Positions 8,968 through 16,821 of a stretch of 16,821 bases of DNA are shown in pieces. The notes beneath the pieces are model-generated. The model saw only the letters and a program-made list of their open reading frames with translations. It searched no databases and was not told where the DNA came from. This DNA comes from Amoebophrya sp. AT5.2 (lineage: Eukaryota; Sar; Dinophyceae; Syndiniales; Amoebophryaceae). A program made the translations under genes and the position numbers. Within the stretch, counting starts at the first letter, position 1; every line of letters starts with the position of its first letter. Location: contig RXOD01004966.1 of assembly GCA_005223375.1 (NCBI GenBank), forward strand, positions 1 through 16,821, in the 5' to 3' direction.

Positions 8968-9338
8968 GCTGGGCTCGGTTGATAGAGTCAAAAAAACCCA
9001 CACTGCGCGTTTTCGGTACGTGTTACTGCTTCGCTGCTTTTAGCAGTTCTTCACGAATGCGTGCAAGCACGACCATGCAAAAGCATAGTGATTTGTCCGC
9101 ACATGCTTTGAAGATCGAAGTCGATGGATCGATGTATCATCACGTCACTCCGCCGCCTTCGAGAATCGATGTCGATGTCGAGAGTCAAAAACCATAGAAG
9201 TACTTCCACGCAAACTTGCTCCTGCAACGAGGTCGACAGGGACAGCGGCTACTACAATTTCCTCATTATGATCATACTTGGTGCTCCTGCGTTCAGCCGC
9301 AAGAACTGCTGGCGGTTTTCAAATTGTAATTGAATCAG
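8968..9338. other. Spacer between the large gene and the oxygenase gene
   Basis: There is no complete gene. It contains runs of catcgatgtcgatgtcg-type repeats near 9120-9182 and a small foldback (ACTGCT with AGCAGT near 9025-9047). The frame of the large gene stays open for about 70 bases upstream of its ATG without another Met. A T-rich tract ending in cag just before 8967 could be a splice acceptor, so a short 5' exon may lie here. Confidence 0.5.
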
Positions 9339-10688
9339 TCAAGTATTCGACTTCGATATTTTCTCCCACAAGTGCGCGCCGCTAGTGGTCACTGGATACT
9401 TGTCGGGCCCGTCGTCCAGGGCGGCTAGTTTTTCTGACTTCAGCCTTTTGATGATGGTGTCGTCGTGTGGTCCTGTGAAGAACACTATCGAGTACAGCGA
9501 AGCCGAGAAGTTCTGTCCTCCGCTTCGCTGAGTAACGTGCATCGATTTGTTCCCCCGCCACAAGACCCGGTGCACGTTACTGAGCCAGTGGTCGTTCGTC
9601 CATCGCTGCAGCAAATCCCCAGCATTCACCACGATCACGTCGGCGCCGTGCGCGTTCGACACGTCAATCCAATTCCCCATGCCCATCTTCTCGTCGGTGT
9701 CACCGCCTCCAGCACGGTTGTTTCTAAGACACTGCAGCCCGTTTTCTCCGCTGCGCCACAAGAAGGTGAACCCCGTGTAGTCCGTGTGTGCACCGTAGAG
9801 AAGTCTACTTTGCCCTACAAGTGATTGCTCTTCTCCCGACCCCTCGTTCTCGCGCCGCTCCTGTTCGTCGTCAGCCATGGCATGATCTTCGTCCTCGTCT
9901 AAGCAGTATCTGGCGTACCGCAGCACGTTGCTCGCACGGCTTCCGAGGCTGCGGCCATCTCTTCTTCCGCTCGCACCAAGATGACCTGGTCCTTCGGCCT
10001 CCACACCCTGTCCTTCAAGAAGCGAACCGCGGAAGCCCTTCAAAAATGCCGCGCGCTCGGCTCCCTCCAGCCGAAGCGCCGCGGCAGACAGCTCCATGAC
10101 GCGTTGCAGCAGGCGATCTAGCTGTTGCCACAGCTGCATCGTGCAATTCAGCAGCTCATCGCCGCACGGGTACTCTGTCGCGGCGCTCGGAAACGGCGAC
10201 GTAGGTCTACTTCTAGACATCTTTCCGGTTTTTTCAGGAAGATCGCCCGCCTCCGCAACTACTTCCCGCCACCCGTTGACGCAGAGCGTTTCGACCGGAT
10301 CTGGCAAAGAGGGGGCCTTTTTCACTTCATTTTCGACACCTGCTCCCGCTCCGCCGCTCTTCGCGACCGTCTCGACGCCGCGCGGCACGTAGCCGCCGCG
10401 CCCATACCCTTCACCGAGACAGTAGCGCATCTTCTCTTCTGCGGTCTGCCCGACGAAGAAACCGTCCAATACCCCAGCATGAGCAAGCCGCCGATACAGC
10501 GCTGCGAGTGACGGTGGCACGCGCACATAGGCGAAACCGTGCGTCCGGAAGGCAACGTCCCACCCGTCAACCAGAGACTCGGAAAACTCCACATCCTCCC
10601 CGATAGAATCACCTTCGGCTTCGCCCGAAATGCCTAGCCACGAGAGATCCAACAGAGGCAGCATGTCCACCCTCGGCGCGGAAGCCAT
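9339..10688 (-). CDS. Fe(II)/2-oxoglutarate-type oxygenase, isopenicillin N synthase-like, 449 aa
   Basis: The N-terminal DIOX_N-like region (residues about 8-100) has LPLLDLSWLG, then WDVAFRTHGFAYVRVP and FFVGQTAEEKMRY, as in IPNS-type proteins. The C-terminal jelly roll has the iron ligands: H301 and D303 in GAHTDYTGFTFL and H373 in SNVHRVLW. ADVIVVNAGDLLQRWTND is the usual strand before the distal His. The family's RxS motif, normally just before the PFF-like strand, reads L398-Y399-S400 (SLYSIVFF), so the arginine that holds the substrate or co-substrate carboxylate is missing; R388 is nearby. At 449 aa it is longer than the usual ~330, with a low-complexity insert near 150-175 and an acidic insert at 264-288. 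ATG 10688 opens the domain properly and needs no intron. Reaction and substrate cannot be told from sequence. It has no operon-like partners. Confidence 0.85.
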   Translation of the reverse strand: MASAPRVDMLPLLDLSWLGISGEAEGDSIGEDVEFSESLVDGWDVAFRTHGFAYVRVPPSLAALYRRLAHAGVLDGFFVGQTAEEKMRYCLGEGYGRGGYVPRGVETVAKSGGAGAGVENEVKKAPSLPDPVETLCVNGWREVVAEAGDLPEKTGKMSRSRPTSPFPSAATEYPCGDELLNCTMQLWQQLDRLLQRVMELSAAALRLEGAERAAFLKGFRGSLLEGQGVEAEGPGHLGASGRRDGRSLGSRASNVLRYARYCLDEDEDHAMADDEQERRENEGSGEEQSLVGQSRLLYGAHTDYTGFTFLWRSGENGLQCLRNNRAGGGDTDEKMGMGNWIDVSNAHGADVIVVNAGDLLQRWTNDHWLSNVHRVLWRGNKSMHVTQRSGGQNFSASLYSIVFFTGPHDDTIIKRLKSEKLAALDDGPDKYPVTTSGAHLWEKISKSNT

Positions 10689-11034
10689 CTCAATCTAATT
10701 TTTTCGGCGCAACACACCTTTATTCAGTGGTATTCATAATTCCCTTACCTGCAGGGGATTGATATCGGAAGCGAAACGGTCTATAACTGAGCCGTCAAAG
10801 CTGGCAGGACCTGCTCCTGTACTTGCGAAAAATGTGATCGAGTCGCTTTTTCACTTCATCTGACTTTCACGATCAGGCGATAGTTCGACCTGCAGCGCGC
10901 AGCCTCGTCCTGCTCCTGCTGACCAACATCTATCATTCAGGGTAGAAACACAGCAACATCTTCTCCCCCGAAGGAACTGCGCCATCAAGGCTCGGCGTTG
11001 GCCCTGCGCTTTCACTAGTACAGCTTGCCATGCG
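10689..11034. other. Spacer between oxygenase and protease genes
   Basis: No gene seen. Presumably it holds the 5' leader and promoter of the oxygenase gene and the 3' UTR of the protease gene. No motif stands out. Confidence 0.5.
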
Positions 11035-12348
11035 TCACCCGAACAGGATAGTTTCCCCCTTCGCTGTGGTGATGGTGAACGGTCTCCCAATCCAAATCAT
11101 CTCCAGCAGCTGATTACTCGACTCGAGTGCGGTCCCGTTCACCGCCACGAGCCGGTCTCCCACTTTGAGGCCCTTTTTTTCTCCGACGCCTCTCGCATCC
11201 ACCTCGGTTACTAGAAGGCCACCCGACGGCGCAGCTTCGCTTTCGCATTCGCTTTCGTCATCTTCTACAACGACGACCCCTAGCTGCAGCGTCTGGGGCA
11301 ACGACCGCGCCGGCGGTGCCCGATTTTCGCGATACTTTTGCTCAAGGTCAGAGAGTAGGTGACTTCCGAGAATTATACGCTCTGCTACCGCCTCCACCAC
11401 GTCCGCAGACACGGCGAGTCCGAAATCCAGAAACTTTTTCACCAGCATGCCGCAAAACGCGCTCTCGCTCTCCCGCTCACCATCGGTTATGCCCTCTTCA
11501 CGGTCGTGAACAGAGCTCGGAGCAGGCGAGAGAAACACAGGACTGCCCGACATGCCTGCTGTAGTCGCCAAACTGAGCTGAATGAATCGCGGGGTCTGCT
11601 CCTCCGCCAGTCGCGGGAAGCGCTGGTACGGCTGCACGCAATGCCCTCTCACCAAAATTGGCTCCGATCCCTCCTTCGGCGACCCAATCGTAAACACGGC
11701 AGCCCCCATCGGCGGCCGCCGGCTAGAGCTAGACGCTCCCTGCTGACACGATACGCAGGTTTCCGCCGCGGCATGTCGCGAGCGAGGAGGCGGGTGCCGT
11801 TCCAATCTAACGACCGCGACGTCGGGGCCGCTTTCCCTCCCTAAGATGGTGCCGCGTCGCCAGTACTTAGACGAGGACACCGTCTCCGGATAAGAGTTCG
11901 AGCTTTGGTGTGCGACTTCGCAAAAATGTAAGTGAAGGAGGCGGATCCTGTCCTCTGCGTTCGCTTCGTCAAAGAGGTGTGCGGCGGTAACGACATAGCC
12001 ACTTCGATAGAGAAAGCCCGTCCCCAGGTACTTCTTTCGTGCGTCGAAAATTTGGCATACCGGCGGGAGGTTCTGCTTGCCGGCGCAACTGCTGCTGCGG
12101 CTGGTAGCACCACTAGTAGATATTGCCCAACCATTATTCCTATTCTTGTCGTTTAGTGTGGTCTCGAGACAGTGAACAGCGCCCCCGGTTCGGTGATAAA
12201 ATAAAGCTGGTCTAGTCTTCGTGCTTGTTTTTGCAAAGCTACTCTTGTTCTGACGTCGTCCGAGGGCGCGAGAAGTAGCTTCGTGCAGGACATTGAAGAC
12301 CAAGGACGAAGCATACGGAAACGCAGCACAAGAAGCAGAAATCGGCAT
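11035..12348 (-). CDS. Trypsin-fold serine protease with C-terminal PDZ domain, 437 aa
   Basis: Residues 95-320 form a trypsin-like domain with a complete triad: H124 in GYVVTAAHLF, D176 in GPDVAVVRL and S267 in TTAGMSGSPVF. Residues about 352-436 are a PDZ domain (GGLLVTEVDARGVGEKKGLK, then VGDRLVAVNG). Protease followed by one PDZ is the HtrA/Deg order, and such enzymes degrade misfolded proteins. However, the active-site motif is GMSGSP, not the GNSGGP of HtrA, and an acidic linker (VEDDESECESE) separates the domains. This may be a divergent trypsin_2 lineage. The first ~90 residues are rich in Ser, Arg and Thr and poor in acids, which would suit an organelle-targeting sequence. The start ATG 12348 is the only reasonable one seen. 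No intron is required. The substrate is unknown. Confidence 0.85.
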   Translation of the reverse strand: MPISASCAAFPYASSLVFNVLHEATSRALGRRQNKSSFAKTSTKTRPALFYHRTGGAVHCLETTLNDKNRNNGWAISTSGATSRSSSCAGKQNLPPVCQIFDARKKYLGTGFLYRSGYVVTAAHLFDEANAEDRIRLLHLHFCEVAHQSSNSYPETVSSSKYWRRGTILGRESGPDVAVVRLERHPPPRSRHAAAETCVSCQQGASSSSRRPPMGAAVFTIGSPKEGSEPILVRGHCVQPYQRFPRLAEEQTPRFIQLSLATTAGMSGSPVFLSPAPSSVHDREEGITDGERESESAFCGMLVKKFLDFGLAVSADVVEAVAERIILGSHLLSDLEQKYRENRAPPARSLPQTLQLGVVVVEDDESECESEAAPSGGLLVTEVDARGVGEKKGLKVGDRLVAVNGTALESSNQLLEMIWIGRPFTITTAKGETILFG

Positions 12349-13137
12349 TACTTCGGATGCGTAGTCAATCTACCCATACCGATATCCGCCCCGGCACCGG
12401 CTATAATCCCTGGCTACTTGTTGTGTTTGCGATGAAGAGTTCAAATGAATAAAATGAAAACGTCGCAAGCGCAACCAAAACAACTTTAAACCGTGTCCGT
12501 GCTGCAGATGCGATGTACCGAGACAATAAAAGTGCGGTGGATTTCGCTTCCCGGAAGCAAATCATGAGAATTCACAAGAGCCATACGAACCCGTCAATGC
12601 TTTTCGCGAAGCAAGAACAACGAGGCAAAATATCTCAAAGCGAGATTCCAGCAACAAGATTGAGTGCATTTTTCGTTCAATTTCAACAGCATTCACCATG
12701 CTTACAGGTACAGCAAATCAAGAATGCAAAGTAGTAAACTGGTCACATCGTAGTGCAGTTCTCGTGTCGTCCATCTCACGACGTTGATCGATCCTCTGGG
12801 ACCGCGGACCACCTGCACGTCTCATGCAACTACTTGGCTCTTCATCGTATTCGTATCGATCGTGTTCATTCTTGAGTAAGTACAAGTATTTCAAAGAAAT
12901 GCAAAATTGTTCCTTGCAGCTCCGTTCATCGGATTACACAAGTCGTTTGAACAAACGAAGTGCCGCACCATCACAGTCCAGCACAATCATCCGATTATGC
13001 TTCACCGGCCCTGCTGTTCTTGTCTCGCTCGGGAAAGTCTTCTTTCATCTGACGATACGACACACGACACAGATGACACCAGAAGCATAATTCCTCAGTA
13101 CTTTTACGCAAATGTCTGCCGCCCACTGGGTACTTAG
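12349..13137. other. 789-bp intergenic stretch, nothing recognised
   Basis: Only short ORFs lacking coding character occur on either strand. I saw no tRNA, snRNA hallmark or mobile-element end. It separates the 3' end of the TMBIM gene from the start of the protease gene. Confidence 0.5.
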
Positions 13138-13938
13138 TTAGTTTCGGTCTCCGAAGAGGCGCAGCAGGTGCAGGAAGAGGTTGATGATGTCCATGTAGAG
13201 GTGCAGCGCTGCGAAGCAGTACTCGTCCACCGCGAACTGGCGCGCCGTGTGTTTTCCGCCCACGATCATCTGGATGTCGAAGATGATGTAGAAGCAAAAC
13301 AGACAGGCGGCCAGCCCTGAGTACACCATCATGATTGGGTGGGACATCGGCACGAACATCATGAAGAGGCCGATGAGCCCCAGCCCCAGGCAGAAGGTGA
13401 ACAGGTAGGGCCCCAGCCCCGTGAAGTCCACCCGCGTCTGCAGCGCGAACAGCGCCAGCGAGCCCGTGAGCAGCCCCGTCATTACGGCCACCGACAGCAC
13501 CGACTTGGCGTCGTACTGCAGCGTCGCGACCCCCACCGTCACTGATAAAGCCAGCGTCATCAGCCCCAGGAAGAGGTAGTTCTGCGGGTAGGTGCGCATC
13601 AGGCCCGGGTTGCACATGGCGCAGCAGATCAAGATAAGGGGAGCGAACATGGCGAGCACCACCAGCGCCTGGTACTGCACCACGAAGTGCTGCGCGGCCG
13701 GCTTGTACGCGACGAAGGGGGTGGCAAGCACGGCGGTGAACAGCAGCTGCACCGCCACGATGCTGAACACCTTGCGGATGAAGCCGTGGCGGACCTTCAC
13801 GTCCAGCGCGTCCGTGAGCACCTGGTCGTCCGAGGACACGGCGCCCATCATGTGCTCGTGGTCCGAGTCGTACCCACCCGCAGCGCCGCCCATGGTACGG
13901 GGAGAGTGCTCCCCATACGAGCGCGCAGCGGCCATCAT
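13138..13938 (-). CDS. TMBIM / BAX inhibitor-1 family membrane protein, 266 aa
   Basis: About six to seven hydrophobic segments follow a 50-residue acidic, cytosolic-type N-terminus: roughly residues 57-77, 90-107, 121-140, 147-166, 177-197, 203-221 and 239-262. The family's C-terminal signature is clear: FDIQMIVGGKH at 220-230, then FAVDEYCFAALHLYMDIINL and FLHLLRL. In this family (Lifeguard/GAAP/BI-1, bacterial YetJ) the protein sits in ER or Golgi membranes, leaks calcium and dampens cell death. Paired acidic residues on the last two helices form the pH-sensitive gate; D221 and D250 are the probable equivalents here. The C-terminus ...RLFGDRN matches the LFG/TMBIM4 subgroup better than BI-1 itself, which ends in a Lys-rich tail. 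Length is normal. The start is firm: ATG-ATG at 13938 with an in-frame TAG 15 bases upstream. Single exon. Confidence 0.95.
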   Translation of the reverse strand: MMAAARSYGEHSPRTMGGAAGGYDSDHEHMMGAVSSDDQVLTDALDVKVRHGFIRKVFSIVAVQLLFTAVLATPFVAYKPAAQHFVVQYQALVVLAMFAPLILICCAMCNPGLMRTYPQNYLFLGLMTLALSVTVGVATLQYDAKSVLSVAVMTGLLTGSLALFALQTRVDFTGLGPYLFTFCLGLGLIGLFMMFVPMSHPIMMVYSGLAACLFCFYIIFDIQMIVGGKHTARQFAVDEYCFAALHLYMDIINLFLHLLRLFGDRN

Positions 13939-14437
13939 GCTGCGATGGAGCTACGCCGCTGGACTTCTAGTACCTCCGAATTCCTGGTGCCTATAATTTT
14001 TGTTGTTCTTGCAGGCGGCTTGTTCCTGGTGTATTAAGGTCTGCGTCTGCCTAAGGTCGAGAGCGAGAGCAGTTCTGAGGCTATATATTGATTCGATGGA
14101 TAACTTTTTTATTTTCGTGGAGGAAAAATAGGGACGCTGCGCGGTCACAGCCCCAAGGGTCCTGCTGCGCGTGCTGCAAGCGAACTGATACACGCAGTGA
14201 AACTATCCCGGTAGGCAACAAGGTGCGAAGTGCGAACGACGGTGACATCATGTTCATGTGATACCAACGTACTGAAGTACCGATGAAGCGCAACGCAAGC
14301 CCGAGAGTGTTTGTGATCAACTTCCACGTGCACGTGACGATAAATGCGAAGACGAACCGAGTTCACTTGGTTCTCCCCATTCATTGATTCATTGACTGAG
14401 TACTTCCTTGAACAGTTTTCAACTTCTTCTTCACACA
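13939..14437. other. Intergenic stretch upstream of the TMBIM gene
   Basis: No convincing ORF. A TATA-like tatatattg lies near 14081-14089 and an A/T-rich tract at 14106-14130 includes AATAAA on the minus strand. This may be the end of transcripts from the right or the promoter of the TMBIM gene. Neither role can be shown. Confidence 0.4.
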
Positions 14438-14884
14438 ATGCAAATAAACCGAAACTCGTGGCCAAAGTCAACGTCGCTGAGGACCTCCGCCAGAGCTCGA
14501 GGACCGATCTTCGCAGTGCTGCTTGCGTGGGGCGTGTGCCGCCCTCGCCCTGTTTCAGCTGATACAAAAAAAGTGGTCGCGGAGCGTCGGGTCGCAACCG
14601 CCCTTGCACCGGCCGCTGTGTTATCTGGATACGCAAAACCGAATGAACCATCGAGAGCCGCAAACACCACCGATGGCGCGGACGCTTCCGAAGCGCGCGG
14701 ATGGAATGCTCCCAGCTCCGGTGTCGTGTGGTCCCTTGTTTCATGCCGGTGCGTGCCCATATCAGTTGTTGTGGTCGTACGCACGAAACCCCCCGGGGCG
14801 CCAACTAAAAAAAAGTTGTTTCGCCTGCTGCACGCACGTCAGCACGGGTCGGTATGGAAGGTTTCGGCGGGGCCGGGGAAATGA
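14438..14884 (+). CDS. Doubtful plus-strand ORF with signal-peptide-like N-terminus, 148 aa
   Basis: ATG 14438 opens MQINRNSWPKSTSLRTSARA, a basic n-region, followed by GPIFAVLLAWGV (hydrophobic core) and a plausible cleavage site VSA|DTKK near residue 41. The rest is Ala/Thr-rich, with a second hydrophobic stretch (CVPISVVVVV) and a basic tail. It would end 36 bases from the end of the converging gene at 14921. Against it: every firm gene is on the minus strand, and a competing minus-strand frame is open over 14431-14784 without an ATG at its start. No family recognised. Confidence 0.3.
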   Translation: MQINRNSWPKSTSLRTSARARGPIFAVLLAWGVCRPRPVSADTKKVVAERRVATALAPAAVLSGYAKPNEPSRAANTTDGADASEARGWNAPSSGVVWSLVSCRCVPISVVVVVRTKPPGAPTKKKLFRLLHARQHGSVWKVSAGPGK

Positions 14885-14920
14885 AGAGGCCTCGGCGCTC
14901 CTGTGCTCGCGGCTCCTAGT

Positions 14921-16806
14921 TCACCCCGGCTTTTTCTTCGGTGATCTTCCTGATGATTTGGCCGTCGGTGTTTTCGTCCCTGCGCTTCCGCCTCCTGCCG
15001 GGCTGGCCAGTGGAGGCGGCTTTTTCCCAGCGGCCGGCTTCGCCGCGCCGGCGGGCGTACCGCTATTTCCAGGAGAGGGAACCACCGCACTCCCCGCTAC
15101 AAGACCCGACGTGTCGTACGTCCCGTCGACTTTGCGGAGAACCCGTGCCTGCTCCTCCTTCTGCTTTCGTAATTGCGCGAGCTCTTTCTGCGTGTTGCGC
15201 AGCCGCACGTGGCAGTCTTTCAGCCGCGCGACGTCCTGCGTGGCGCCAGTGCGCTGCTTGATCGCGAGCTTCTCGTAGGTCTCGGTCTTGCTTTTGGAGA
15301 GGTCCATTACGCGCTGCCGCAGCTCACGTTCCATCACCTTGTAGTGCTCCAACCCGTGGTCGCGCTGGAGCTGTTCCAGCGAGTATGTCTTCGACGGGTT
15401 GCGCTCCTGGTTTTGGATTTTTATTTGGAAGACGAAAATCTATCGTAGTGCGTCTGAAGAGCGAGAGTGAGCCTGAGCGCTGCATTCCGCGACAAGTAGC
15501 GGGGCCGCCTTAATTTCACGACTTAGTTTACTAGAGGCGAAATAACGGACGAAGTAAGTCGGGAGTGCAACGGTGAAAACCGGCCATCAGGTAGTACCCG
15601 CTCCTCCTCCTCCACTTGGTAGTTTAGCCTTTCCCACAGCGTTCGCACCCATGCGTCCCCCCCGTCCCCCCCTTCGTAGCAGCACTTGGCCACGGTGAGG
15701 ATCCACTTTCGGAAGTGTTCCCAGCCGTCCCCCAGCCGCGGCAGCCGCAGCATCAGAGTGTCGTTCTCGGTTTCCTCCAACGTGAGGTGCACAGCCGCGG
15801 CCGCGGGGATCTTCCGGGCCTCTAGCGGTTCCACGTACTCCACCATGTCCACGCCCACGCCCATGTGCGTGAGTGCGAACGCCTCGTTCTCGCGCATCAG
15901 GATCGCCATCACTTCCTCGTCCACCTGCTTCTCGAACGCCTTCTTCAGCTGCTTCTTGAAGCGGCGGTAGTTCGCGCGCAGGTAGCGGTAGATCACGATG
16001 AAGAACAGCACCACGTCGGGCAGGTTCTCGTCCACGTCGTGCAGCCCGTCCCCCTCCACCACGTTCTGTTCGATCGCCGCGAGCTGCCGCTGCTGCTCCT
16101 GCTGCTGGTGCTCGTTGATCTCCTCCTTCAGCCGGGTCGCGGTCTCCGTCTTCATCATGTCCGGGATCTCAATGCCCTCGGGCCGCTCCCAACGAGACTC
16201 CCCACTAAACCGGTTGTAGTAGTAAGTGCGGCTGCGGTCTGTTGTAGGATCAATCAAAAATCATAAATTGCCGGTACACCAGGTTCGACTTCGATCAAGC
16301 AAAAAAATTTACCTCTAGATGGATCCGCTTATTTAGCAGCTCCTGGCGTCGAAAAAAAGTAAAACTGGGGCTCGTCGTGACGGCGCCGCAGCCAGGAAAG
16401 GTGGGTGAGACAAAAAATTCTTGGCATGTTATCGTGGATTAACGGATCTGTCATTTCGAGCGGTTGCCAGCTAGCACGCGTAGGTACCTCCGTCCTTTTC
16501 CCTGTGCTTGGTCCACCCGAGTGGCAGTTTCACTTTCTCCCCGGTCGGCGACAGATCCGTGCCGGTCGTGCCCAAGTACTGCTCTGCTTTCCGCTTTCCG
16601 TAAAGCTGCATCGCTTCTACTGCGTCTGCGCCCTCCTCGAGCGTGCTCGTGAGCGCCAGCTGCCCACCACCTTCTGCCTGCTGCCGCATTTCCGCGGTTC
16701 CGCGGGTGCCCGCGTGATCGCCGTAGGCCTCCCGCGTGAAGTTCCCCCGTACACTCCTGCCCAGAGTCCTCTCATTGCCGTCATACGTGCGCACGTCGGC
16801 GCTCAT
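14921..16806 (-). CDS. WW-domain coiled-coil protein, three exons, 481 aa
   Basis: Exons are 16488-16806, 15598-16238 and 14921-15406 (1446 bases, frame kept). The WW domain, residues 94-126, is split by intron 1: exon 1 ends in LPLGWTKHREKDG and exon 2 begins DRSRTYYYNRFSGESRWERP. Both signature tryptophans (W98, W123), the Tyr triplet (112-114) and the final Pro (P126) are present. WW domains bind proline-rich ligands. After it come a Gln-rich helix (EEINEHQQQEQQRQL), a compact central domain with a basic FKKQLKKAFEK helix and a short hydrophobic stretch (VVLFFIVIYRYL), then a coiled coil across the second join and through residues about 325-415. The tail is Pro/Ala/Lys-rich (GKKPPPLASP, SPKKKPG). 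The frame stays open upstream of ATG 16806 to the window edge, so the true start could be outside. An adaptor or cytoskeletal role is inference. Confidence 0.82.
15407..15597 (-). other. Intron, 191 bp, phase 0
   Basis: The donor is GAGCGG|gtactacct and the acceptor is caaaaccag|GAG, both phase 0, giving VEEEER-ERNPSKTYSLEQ. Upstream of the acceptor the exon 3 frame hits a TAG, so a splice is required. A second phase-0 donor, CAA|gtggag, lies 18 bases upstream and cannot be excluded. Confidence 0.68.
16239..16487 (-). other. Intron, 249 bp, phase 1, splitting the WW domain
   Basis: The donor is GGAG|gtacctacg and the acceptor is cctacaacag|AC, both phase 1. The join restores a complete WW domain, which is independent proof of the splice sites. 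Reading exon 1 onward gives only four more residues and a TAG; exon 2 read backward meets a TGA. Confidence 0.88.
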
Positions 16807-16821
16807 CGGCCGCGGCGGCCG

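Noticed and set aside
13339..13545. Plus-strand ORF within the TMBIM gene
   Set aside because: Antisense shadow of a strongly conserved membrane protein.
14145..14804. 219-residue minus-strand ORF upstream of the TMBIM gene
   Set aside because: It mixes Arg-rich and random-looking sequence, crosses A/T-rich noncoding-like DNA and has no recognisable domain.

Overview
The window reads as nuclear DNA of a eukaryotic microbe. Five introns of 158-249 bp can be placed by reading frame. Exons are GC-rich and introns and spacers are more AT-rich. Proteins carry eukaryote-style architectures (a WW domain with coiled coil, a TMBIM/BAX-inhibitor membrane protein, a protease-PDZ fusion). All six well-supported protein genes lie on the minus strand. 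One-way gene arrays and long unrecognised proteins fit a dinoflagellate-lineage alveolate, possibly a compact syndinian type, but no marker here proves that.

Layout from left to right: (1) 1-911, 3' truncated by the window edge, a two-exon gene of unknown function with one possible membrane segment. (2) 912-2636, no confident protein gene, but 2024-2331 folds on the plus strand into a chain of six strong hairpins whose wobble pairs all point to a plus-strand RNA. This is the most interesting object in the window. (3) 2637-3673, a two-exon acidic/basic protein of unknown function. (4) 4507-8967, two long ORFs that I join across a 240-bp intron into one gene for a 1406-residue protein: alanine-rich helical half, 24-cysteine repeat region, then a long C-terminal part. 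(5) 9339-10688, an isopenicillin-N-synthase-like Fe(II) oxygenase with the usual RxS arginine replaced. (6) 11035-12348, a trypsin-fold serine protease with a C-terminal PDZ domain. (7) 13138-13938, a TMBIM/BAX inhibitor-1 family membrane protein. (8) 14438-14884, a doubtful plus-strand ORF with a signal-peptide-like start. (9) 14921-16806, a three-exon WW-domain/coiled-coil gene whose WW domain is completed only by splicing.

The five inferred introns share an unusual donor: all have C at intron position +4 and none has the common G at +5; three carry GTRCTAC. The genes do not form an obvious pathway. Common themes are protein quality control and membrane stress (protease-PDZ, TMBIM) and coiled-coil or helical scaffold proteins. 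No tRNA, rRNA, CRISPR array, insertion sequence or recognisable transposase was seen.
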